From assembly GCA_020720345.1 (NCBI GenBank), contig DYOT01000007.1, forward strand, positions 1 through 22,062: a DNA stretch of 22,062 nt. The letters run 5' to 3'. Source of the DNA: Candidatus Caenarcanum sp. (GTDB lineage: Bacteria; Cyanobacteriota; Vampirovibrionia; Gastranaerophilales; UBA9971). Position 1 is the stretch's first letter. Each line of letters opens with the position of its first letter. A program made the position numbers and the translations under genes. This document shows, piece after piece, positions 1 through 6,666 of this stretch. The notes under the pieces were generated by a model, which did not search any database, was not told the origin of the DNA, and saw only the letters and a program-made list of their open reading frames with translations.

Positions 1-168
1 TATTTTCCAACCGTTCCCCTTTTTAGATTTAAGATATATAAATATAAACAACTTACCTTTAATTAAATTGCTTTTTCTGTAAATAAAATTTACATGTCTT
101 AAAAATCAGACCCTTTCAAGTCTCATCAACAATACAAGGTTGAGGAAAAAAAGCTAAAAGCTGCGAAT

Positions 169-385
169 TGTCATTGCGAGTGAAGCAGGGAACCCACTTT
201 TTTGATTGAATATCAAAAAAGAAGGGGGACAATCCAAGAAAATCGGACATTTTTACAAAAAAACATATCTGAAATCGTTTACTTTTGGATTGCTTCGTCG
301 GCACTTCGGAAGCAAAGCTTCACCATTAAGTCCACGAAACATGAATCGAGAACTTAACTACGTGCGTTAGCACCTCGCAATGACA
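169..385. repeat. Nested palindromic repeat element (MITE/REP-like), about 217 bp
   Basis: The outer arms TGTCATTGCGAG (169-180) and CTCGCAATGACA (374-385) are perfect 12-bp reverse complements. Further pairs nest inside: GTGAAGC 180-186 with GCTTCAC 317-323, CAATCCAA 230-237 with TTGGATTG 285-292, a 10-bp stem 197-206/212-221 with a 5-nt loop, and TGCTTC 291-296 with GAAGCA 309-314. From general knowledge, 'TCATTGCGAG...CTCGCAATGA' ends flank dispersed non-coding repeats in many bacterial genomes. No transposase is encoded, so if mobile it would need help from elsewhere. Only one copy lies in this window, so dispersal is inferred. Confidence 0.7.
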
Positions 386-441
386 GCGCAACGATTACAA
401 CTTATTTTCCTTTACCCTGCATCAACAATATGAACACTTTA

Positions 442-471
442 TTGTTTTGAATAAATCCTGTAAAATATAAA
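442..471 (+). promoter_or_regulatory. Possible sigma70-type promoter for the TPR gene
   Basis: TTGTTT (442-447) lies 18 nt before TATAAA (466-471), which would start transcription near 478. The -35 matches the consensus at only three of six positions, so this is a weak call in AT-rich DNA. An AAGGA ribosome-binding sequence (486-490) lies 12 nt before the ATG at 503. Confidence 0.3.
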
Positions 472-502
472 GGATAGTGTTTGGCAAGGATTTAAAAAAA
501 TA

Positions 503-2149
503 ATGAATAATCAAGTAATAATAATTTCTATAATCGGATTAATAGGCATAGGATTTATTATTACGTTCATTTATAAATTTCTTATACCTGTCTCTCATGG
601 TAAAAAAAATAACAATGCGTCAGAAGGGATGAATCAGCAGGATACCATAGAAAAAGCATCAATGCTCTATGAAATGGGACAGCTGTCAAAAGCTATAACA
701 ATACTTGAAGATTATATAAACAGAAATCACAATGATTTAAAAGTAAGAGCCCTTGCCGGCAGTTACTTAATGGAAAAAAAACTTTATAACAAGGCTGAAA
801 AATATTATATCCATATATTAAAAATTGACCCGAGCAATGGCAGGGCTATGGAAAGGCTGGGAGACTGTTATTATTTTGAAGAAAAAAATGATAAAGCAAT
901 GGATATTTATTCCAGAGTTCTTAGCACTTCCCCAAATAACTACGATGCAAGATATAAATTTGCTGATGTTCTTGCGAAAATAGGCGAGATTGATATTGCA
1001 ATAAAAGAACTAAGAAAAATTTTGGCTAGAAATCTCTATGATGTAAAAGCCAGAAGAAAACTTTCCGACCTTTTTTATGATAGAGGCGAATATAAAAGAG
1101 CTATTTCAGAGCTGGAAGAAATTCTTAAGGTTGAACCCAATAACCTTGATATCCTGAAAAGAATTGCGGCAATATATATAAAAATTGGAGAACTTGCAAA
1201 TGCAATCCATATATATAAAAAAATAGTTAAAATTGATGACGCTGACCTGAATGCTTATATTACACTGGCAAAAATATATCTGGATTTAAAAGATTATGAT
1301 AATGCAGCATTTATTTATAATGACCTCGTGGAAAAAGGCTATAAAATAACTCCTGAAATACGCTGTGAGTTGGCGAATATATATTTTGCCACTGAAAATT
1401 ATGAAAAAGCTATAACATTATGCAGACAACTCTTAATGGAAGATCCTGCTTTGGAAAAAGCAGGATTCATTATTGGTCGGTGTTATAAAAGTCTTAGAAA
1501 ATACGAAGAAGCTGTTAACACATATAAAAATTTAATAAAAGAAATAAATTCTACGGAGAAGGAAGAAAAGTTCAGGCATGAAATAAGTGAAATATTATGC
1601 GCCTGGGGTATTCAGTATTTTAGAGACAAGGATTATCAAACTGCTCTGGATAAATTTGTGGAAGCGGTAAATTTTGATTCCAAAAATCCTGAAGTTTATT
1701 ATAATCTGGGAAGAACGAATCAGGCTGTGAAAAATTTTGACGCTGCAATTGCTCATTTCAACAAAGCACTGGAATTATCAAATGCTGATACGAAAATATT
1801 TTTGAATATAGGTCAGGTTTATGAAGAAATAGGAGAAGTTAGCACAGCAATCAATTTTTATTACGATGCTGTAAAAACATCTCCCTGCAATTACGATGCA
1901 AGGCAAGCTCTAGGAGTTGCGCTTTGTGCGGCAGGTTTTCATGATAAAGCAAAAGAAGAACTTCAAATCGCTATTGATGTTGAACCGGATAATCCTGACG
2001 CATACTATAATATGGGGCTTGTTTACGAGCTAATGGAAAATCATAATGAAGCAAAAGAGTATTACAAAAAAGCTCTTGAATTGAATTCCAACCATATTGA
2101 AGCAAAAAATAATCTTGAAATTATAATAGAATCTGAAAGAAATTCTTAA
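503..2149 (+). CDS. Membrane-anchored tetratricopeptide repeat (TPR) protein
   Basis: This 548-residue protein begins with one hydrophobic segment (about residues 4-29) followed by a basic stretch, so it is probably held in the inner membrane by its N-terminus. The rest (about 45-540) is a nearly continuous array of 34-residue helix-pair repeats of TPR type, with recurrent A..Y...L...P/N signatures, for example around residues 395-430 and 500-540. TPR arrays are protein-binding scaffolds, and no catalytic domain is visible. The layout resembles LapB/YciM (anchor plus TPRs), but the C-terminal CxxC metal-binding domain of LapB is absent, so I do not use that name. rlmN starts 8 nt downstream, indicating co-transcription. 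The partner is unknown. Confidence 0.9.
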   Translation: MNNQVIIISIIGLIGIGFIITFIYKFLIPVSHGKKNNNASEGMNQQDTIEKASMLYEMGQLSKAITILEDYINRNHNDLKVRALAGSYLMEKKLYNKAEKYYIHILKIDPSNGRAMERLGDCYYFEEKNDKAMDIYSRVLSTSPNNYDARYKFADVLAKIGEIDIAIKELRKILARNLYDVKARRKLSDLFYDRGEYKRAISELEEILKVEPNNLDILKRIAAIYIKIGELANAIHIYKKIVKIDDADLNAYITLAKIYLDLKDYDNAAFIYNDLVEKGYKITPEIRCELANIYFATENYEKAITLCRQLLMEDPALEKAGFIIGRCYKSLRKYEEAVNTYKNLIKEINSTEKEEKFRHEISEILCAWGIQYFRDKDYQTALDKFVEAVNFDSKNPEVYYNLGRTNQAVKNFDAAIAHFNKALELSNADTKIFLNIGQVYEEIGEVSTAINFYYDAVKTSPCNYDARQALGVALCAAGFHDKAKEELQIAIDVEPDNPDAYYNMGLVYELMENHNEAKEYYKKALELNSNHIEAKNNLEIIIESERNS

Positions 2150-2157
2150 AAACAGGA

Positions 2158-3222
2158 ATGGGGTTTATAAAATTTATAATGATAACAGATAAAACTTATA
2201 ATAAAAAAGTTCTTTCAGGTATGTCTTTTCAAGAACTGGAAAAATTTATTGTAGAAAATAATGAGCCTGCTTTTAGGGCAAAGCAGCTTCAATATTGGTT
2301 ATGTCGAAAACATGCAAACGATTTTCAAAGCATGAGCAATCTTTCAAAAGATTTCAAGAAAAAACTTGAAGATATAGCGGTTATATCAGATATAAAAATC
2401 AACCAAAAGCTTGTCAGCAAGGACGGGACTGTCAAATATCTTCTTGAATATCCTGACGGAAACGTTGTCGAGACTGTTCTGATGAGTTTTGAAAAGAGAC
2501 CGAATTTGACCGCCTGTGTAAGTACACAGGTAGGCTGTGCCATCGGCTGTGCTTTTTGTGCCACAGGGAAAAGAGGTTTTATCAGAAATCTGGAAGCAAG
2601 GGAAATTGTTGAGCAGATTATGACAATCCAGCGTGATATGAATATTTCTGTTACAAATCTGGTTTATATGGGTCAGGGAGAACCTCTTCTTAACTATGAT
2701 GAAACAGTTAAATCTATAAATATATTTAATACCGATTTTGAAATTGGTATGAGACGTATTACAGTTTCCACATGCGGAATAGTTCCTAAAATTTATAAGC
2801 TGGCAGACATTAACAGGCAGCTTATACTGGCTTTATCTCTTCATGCGCCTGATGATGAATTAAGAAAAAAATTGATACCCATAGGAGAAAAATATCCCCT
2901 TGAAGAAGTTATAAAAGCTGTTAAATTTTATGCTGAAAAGACCGGAAGGCGAGTTACCATTGAATATATCTTAATAGATGGCGTAAATGATTCTCCTGAA
3001 CAAGCAGAAAAAGTTAATAAACTCTTAAAAGGTATAAAATACAACGTAAATCTTATACCCTACAACCCTGTGGGTGATAGCGAATTCAAAAAGCCTTCTC
3101 CTGAAAGAGTGAATAGATTTTTAAGAGTTCTTGAAAAAATAAACAAAAAAGTTACCGTAAGGCTTGAAAGAGGCACTGACATAGCCGCCGCCTGCGGTCA
3201 GCTTTCAGGAGAGTTCTTATAA
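2158..3222 (+). CDS. rlmN: Dual-specificity 23S rRNA/tRNA adenine-C2 methyltransferase RlmN (radical SAM)
   Basis: RlmN methylates C2 of A2503 in 23S rRNA and of A37 in some tRNAs, acting in the cytoplasm and supporting translational accuracy. The radical-SAM motif CxxxCxxC binding the 4Fe-4S cluster is at C127/C131/C134, followed by the GEP motif (MGQGEPLLN, 171-179). The two mechanistic cysteines are present: C120, seven residues before the cluster as in E. coli (C118/C125), and the methyl-carrying C346 in AACGQL. Length (354 aa) is typical. The start is uncertain: AGGA abuts the ATG at 2158 with no spacer, while a second ATG at 2179 (MITDK) has only a distant GGGG. Either leaves the catalytic domain intact. 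It is probably co-transcribed with the upstream TPR gene. Confidence 0.96.
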   Translation: MGFIKFIMITDKTYNKKVLSGMSFQELEKFIVENNEPAFRAKQLQYWLCRKHANDFQSMSNLSKDFKKKLEDIAVISDIKINQKLVSKDGTVKYLLEYPDGNVVETVLMSFEKRPNLTACVSTQVGCAIGCAFCATGKRGFIRNLEAREIVEQIMTIQRDMNISVTNLVYMGQGEPLLNYDETVKSINIFNTDFEIGMRRITVSTCGIVPKIYKLADINRQLILALSLHAPDDELRKKLIPIGEKYPLEEVIKAVKFYAEKTGRRVTIEYILIDGVNDSPEQAEKVNKLLKGIKYNVNLIPYNPVGDSEFKKPSPERVNRFLRVLEKINKKVTVRLERGTDIAAACGQLSGEFL

Positions 3223-3244
3223 AATAACAATTATTTTATAAGAA
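3214..3244. terminator. Perfect hairpin between convergent genes, possible bidirectional terminator
   Basis: TTCTTATAAAATAA (3214-3227) is followed by a 3-nt loop and its exact reverse complement (3231-3244). The 14-bp stem contains the last codons and stop of rlmN (TAA 3220-3222) and the stop of the minus-strand gene (3231-3233). Position and symmetry suggest a shared terminator, but the stem is nearly all A-T and no clean U-tract follows on either strand, so termination strength is uncertain. Confidence 0.5.
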
Positions 3245-3701
3245 AATGCTTGTTTATTTTTGCCATTTGATTCTGTCCTGCAAAGGAATCACCTGAGCCT
3301 GACTGCTGTGAACCAGCTCCCTCTGAAGGAGCAGAAGCCGTTAACTGTGCCCATTCGGCTTTTAAGCCCTGAGCCAGAGTAATGTCTGATTTTTTTGCAG
3401 CCTGCGTTTCAAGCTGGTTTAAACGATTACTTACAGCAATTGCATCGCTTTCTTTTGAATTTGTTGGGTTTACTCCGATGCCTCTCATAAAAGCTGCAAT
3501 TTCAGGGGGTGTTTGAGGAGCCTGTGTAATTTTGTCAGTAGAATCAGTTCCTGATTTTCCTGTAGCTTCTTTAATTGCCTGTAAATCGCTTTCTTTTGAG
3601 CCGGTAGGCTGGATACCAAGTTCTTCAAGCTTTTTTTTAAGCTGATAATCTACAGGATCTGTTTTATTGGCTCTGATTGCAGGATTAAAATTTATTTCCA
3701 T
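3231..3701 (-). CDS. Small orphan protein with a duplicated SKESD motif
   Basis: I do not recognise this 156-residue protein. It has no signal peptide or membrane segment. Two related segments are visible: residues 28-43, LGIQPTGSKESDLQAI, and 75-90, IGVNPTNSKESDAIAV, which share G-[I/V]-x-P-T-x-S-K-E-S-D. Each is preceded by a short helix-like stretch and they are separated by a Thr/Ser/Pro/Gln-rich linker. The C-terminus (about 121-145) is Ser/Gly/Gln-rich and likely disordered. The start is set at the second of two close ATGs because GAGG (3710-3713) lies 8 nt before it but only 2 nt before the ATG at 3707. It follows prfB on the same strand after about 130 nt and may have its own promoter. 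Confidence 0.75.
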   Translation of the reverse strand: MEINFNPAIRANKTDPVDYQLKKKLEELGIQPTGSKESDLQAIKEATGKSGTDSTDKITQAPQTPPEIAAFMRGIGVNPTNSKESDAIAVSNRLNQLETQAAKKSDITLAQGLKAEWAQLTASAPSEGAGSQQSGSGDSFAGQNQMAKINKHFLIK

Positions 3702-3830
3702 GACCATTACCTCAGCAAGTTTTATATACTGGAACGAGTTTAATTTGCGGTATAACTATAAGCCTATATAATTATTTATCGACATATAGTCATTAAAACT
3801 TAGGTAATATTGAAAAAATATTTACAAAAA

Positions 3831-4929
3831 TTAACTTATATTTTTGAGGTAAGCCTCAATAAACCCATCAATTTCGCCGTCCATTACAGCCTGCACATTG
3901 CCTGTTTCATAATTCGTACGGTGGTCTTTTACCATGCTGTAAGGGTGAAAGACATAAGACCTTATCTGGCTGCCGAAATTTACGTCCATGACTTCGCCTT
4001 TAAGCTCAGATGCTTTCTTTTCGTATTCTATTTGTTTCAATGCAAGAAGTTTGGAAGCAAGAAGCTGCATGGCGTTTTCCCTGTTTTGAAGCTGAGAACG
4101 CTCCTGCTGACATTTAACAACAATTCCTGTAGGTTTATGAACTATTCTTACAGCGGATTCAACTTTGTTTACGTTTTGACCGCCTGCTCCGCCTGAACGC
4201 ATAGTTTCTATTTCTATGTCATCAGGCTTAATTTCAACTTTTGATTCTATATCAGGAATTACAGGGCTGACTTCCAAAGAGGCAAAGCTTGTTTGGCGCT
4301 TTCCATTTGCATTAAACGGGGAAATCCTGACCAGTCGGTGGACTCCTTTTTCTGCTTTAGCATATCCATAGGCATATTTTCCGGTTATTTTAACTGTGGC
4401 GCTTTTAATTCCTGCTTCTTCTCCGTCTGAAATATCGATAATTTCGGTTTTCCAGCCTCTTGATTCCGCCCACCTTAGATACAGACGAAGAAGCATTTGC
4501 GCCCAATCCTGTGCATCAGTTCCGCCTGCTCCTGCATTTACGGTTATAATTGCATCACCTGTGTCATATTCTCCGCCAAGCTTTTTTTGAAGCTCCCATT
4601 TTTCGAGTTCAGATTTTAATTTTGCCAGAGATGTTTCTATTTCGGGATAAACAGACTCGTCCTGCTCTTCTTCAGCCAGCTGTATGAGAATTTCTGCGTC
4701 TTCAGCCTGTGTTTTCCAGTTTTTATATTCTTCAAGGCTGTTTTTAAGCTCGCTTAATTCCTGAGCAATCTTTTGCGCTTCGGCAGGATTATCCCAGATG
4801 CCGGGTTTTTGGAGTTCATTTTCCAGTTCGATTATTTTATTTGCTTTATTTTCAGGGTCAAAGACAACCTCTTGCCTGAGTCAGAATTTCATTTATTCTG
4901 GATAGTTCTTTTTTATATTCAATGGTCAT
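3831..4929 (-). CDS. prfB: Peptide chain release factor 2 (programmed +1 frameshift)
   Basis: RF2 recognises UAA and UGA stop codons and triggers peptide release on the ribosome. The gene starts at ATG 4927-4929 with AGAGG 8 nt upstream. It encodes 23 codons ending ...RGCL, meets an in-frame TGA (4858-4860), and continues in the +1 frame with GAC (4857-4859). The joined product is 365 residues, the same length as E. coli RF2. The SPF stop-recognition tripeptide is at about 203-205 and the catalytic GGQ loop (SGGAGGQNVNKVES) at about 249-251, both close to E. coli positions. It lies 31 nt after dus in the same direction. Conceptual translation without the shift would wrongly call this a truncated gene from an internal ATG at 4496. 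Confidence 0.96.
4857..4872 (-). promoter_or_regulatory. Programmed +1 ribosomal frameshift site of prfB
   Basis: Read on the minus strand: AGA GGT TGT CTT TGA C. The slippery CTT (4861-4863) is followed by the in-frame stop TGA and C, the classic RF2 CUU-UGA-C context, with an SD-like AGAGG just upstream. In known systems low RF2 slows termination at UGA, so ribosomes shift to GAC and RF2 autoregulates its synthesis. Confidence 0.93.
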
Positions 4930-4960
4930 TTGTTATTCCTCTTCTGCCTTTATTATAGCA

Positions 4961-5959
4961 TTATTGTACCTGAATAATTTCCGCAAAAATCTTTTCAACT
5001 TCAGAAAGCTTTGTGCATCTTACGAACTCAGTGCGGTATTTAGCAGCGTTTCTTATTCCTTTAACATAATAAGCAAAGAACTTACGCATAAATTTTATCG
5101 CATGTTCCTCGCTGCCCATATATTCTATTTCTTTTTTGCAGTGAATAAGCGCAATTTCAAGCCGCTCTTTTATGTCCGGCTCCGGCATGACTTCTCCCCT
5201 GTAAATAAGCCCTTCAATTCTGCCTATTAATCCCGGATCTCCCATAAGTGCCCGCCCGACAGCTATGCCGTCGCACCCCGAAAGCTCAAGACATTCAAGG
5301 GCTTTTTGCGGAGAATCTATATCTCCATTGCCTATTACTGGAATATTTACCGCCTGCTTAACTTCTCCGATTGCTTTCCAGTCGGCTATTCCTGAATAAA
5401 GCTGTGATCTTGTCCTTCCATGTACTATTATACCGTCAGCACCGCAATCTTCAGCCATTTTTGCAAATTCGACGTGATTTTTTGAGTTAAAATCCCATCC
5501 TAACCTGCATTTTACAGTTACGGGAATGTTTACTGTTTTTTTAATTGCCGTAATTATTGAAGAAGCTAGCTTTAGATCAGTCATTAATCTTGAGCCGTCA
5601 AAGTTTTTTACAATTTTGGAGATGGGGCAGCCCATATTTATGTCGATAATTTGTGCGAAAGGTTCAAGTTTTCTTGCGCTTTCAGCCATTAAATCAGGTT
5701 TATGCCCTGAAATCTGAAAAGCCAGAGGGTATTCAATTTTGTTATATTCAAGAATTTTTTGCTCTTTATTGAACTTAATAGCTTCCGAACTAATCATTTC
5801 AGACATCAAAAGGCAATATTTTGAATAAATCCTTATAAGTTGTCTCATAACAGTGTCAGAAATTCCTGCCATTGGTGCTGCAACAACCTTGCTTTTTAAT
5901 TCAAGACTGCCGATTCTTAATAAATCTTCCTGTTTATAAATTTTTACATTGCTACTCAT
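4961..5959 (-). CDS. dusB: tRNA-dihydrouridine synthase, NifR3/DusB-like
   Basis: This FMN-dependent enzyme reduces uridine to dihydrouridine in tRNA D-loops, using NADPH. The 332-residue protein has the TIM-barrel motifs of the NifR3/DusB group in order: APMAGISD (28-35), SEMISSEAI (53-61), IDINMGCP (105-112) with catalytic C111, TVKCRLGWD (148-156) with conserved K150, HGRTRSQLYSG (180-190), IPVIGNGDI (206-214) and GRALMGDP (235-242). The helical C-terminal tRNA-binding domain follows. Its ATG overlaps the end of the upstream gene by 8 nt and has no strong Shine-Dalgarno sequence of its own, so translational coupling is likely. prfB follows directly. The DusB name rests on motif resemblance. 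Confidence 0.94.
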   Translation of the reverse strand: MSSNVKIYKQEDLLRIGSLELKSKVVAAPMAGISDTVMRQLIRIYSKYCLLMSEMISSEAIKFNKEQKILEYNKIEYPLAFQISGHKPDLMAESARKLEPFAQIIDINMGCPISKIVKNFDGSRLMTDLKLASSIITAIKKTVNIPVTVKCRLGWDFNSKNHVEFAKMAEDCGADGIIVHGRTRSQLYSGIADWKAIGEVKQAVNIPVIGNGDIDSPQKALECLELSGCDGIAVGRALMGDPGLIGRIEGLIYRGEVMPEPDIKERLEIALIHCKKEIEYMGSEEHAIKFMRKFFAYYVKGIRNAAKYRTEFVRCTKLSEVEKIFAEIIQVQ

Positions 5960-6656
5960 AAACTTTGTTACCTATTCTGACTTTTTTGACATAAAAAACT
6001 TCGCATGCGCCGGCTTCAGTATCATGCCTGGAAAGACTTGTGTGCCAGCTATATGTTTCTTTCTCTTTTACATTGACAAGATAACCTTCCATATAAACTT
6101 TTTCCTTATTTTTCAATGATTTTAAGGCTTTAAGAATATTATCTCCGGCAGGGATAATATGATTATGAGATGCGTGGCTGTTCAAAAATTGATAAGTAAA
6201 AGGGAATTCGGGTTTGTAATGCCAGCTTAAATACCTTCCTGAAGAATGATAACTCATATGTTTGTCATATTCAGGCTCTGCCATTTTGCCCCAGGCAAGA
6301 CCAATATCAATTGGAGCAATCTCAGCACCGCCATCCAGCATAAAAAAAGTATTTTTCCCCACTACAATGCCGGCAATTTTATAATCCGCCTGCGGATAAA
6401 GTTTGTATGTTCTGTCATGAATTGTTTTTTTTATAGGAGAAGCAAACGAGGCAGTTGTTGCTGTCTGCACCGGGTCTTTAGACACGTCTATTTCTCCGGC
6501 GGCAGCTAATTTGTTTGTAATTACAGGTCTATTGATACTTTGAATAAAGGTAATAAATATAATTGCAACAAAAAATAAAATCAGGAAATCAGCTAAAGAA
6601 AAAGCTTTTTTCTTTAGCTGTCCGATTGTTTGCTGAAATTTATATTCCTCACTCAT
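5952..6656 (-). CDS. Membrane-anchored protein of unknown function with a conserved C-terminal domain
   Basis: The predicted protein has 234 residues if started at MSEEYKF (ATG 6654-6656), 10 nt after the stop of the upstream TPR gene. The frame stays open upstream to 6812, but that would overlap the TPR gene by about 145 nt and place basic, non-membrane sequence ahead of the anchor. One transmembrane segment (about 19-40) is followed by a likely extracytoplasmic region. The C-terminal domain carries IGLAWGK (118-124), HASHNHIIPA (161-170) and a block at 207-220, SLSRHDTEAGACEV. From memory, a similar WG / LSNNHL / SLTRDDTGNGACEV pattern occurs in uncharacterised envelope proteins of proteobacteria, but I know of no assigned function. 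It is translationally linked to dus (8-nt overlap). Confidence 0.85.
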   Translation of the reverse strand: MSEEYKFQQTIGQLKKKAFSLADFLILFFVAIIFITFIQSINRPVITNKLAAAGEIDVSKDPVQTATTASFASPIKKTIHDRTYKLYPQADYKIAGIVVGKNTFFMLDGGAEIAPIDIGLAWGKMAEPEYDKHMSYHSSGRYLSWHYKPEFPFTYQFLNSHASHNHIIPAGDNILKALKSLKNKEKVYMEGYLVNVKEKETYSWHTSLSRHDTEAGACEVFYVKKVRIGNKVYE

Positions 6657-6666
6657 TTTTATTAAT

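Larger units (their letters stand above)
1..502. other. Non-coding region upstream of the TPR gene
   Basis: No credible gene is visible here. A 62-codon open frame on the minus strand (116-304) lies mostly inside the palindromic repeat and is rejected as coding. The stretch holds AT-rich sequence at 1-160, a nested inverted-repeat element at 169-385, and a short AT-rich leader with a weak promoter-like sequence ahead of the gene starting at 503. Confidence 0.7.

Noticed and set aside
116..304. 62-codon open frame on the minus strand in the 5' region
   Set aside because: It lies mostly inside the palindromic repeat, has no ribosome-binding sequence, and its protein has no recognisable features.
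503..2149. Naming the membrane-anchored TPR protein LapB (YciM)
   Set aside because: The anchor-plus-TPR layout fits, but the C-terminal rubredoxin-like CxxC pair of LapB is missing.
3810..4196. 128-codon plus-strand frame and others at 4396-4590, 4773-4958 and 4922-5230
   Set aside because: They are antisense to the clearly recognisable prfB and dus and have hydrophobic nonsense-like translations.
3831..4496. A truncated RF2 starting at the internal ATG 4496
   Set aside because: Coding continues upstream in the same frame to the frameshift site, and the joined product has full RF2 length and motifs.
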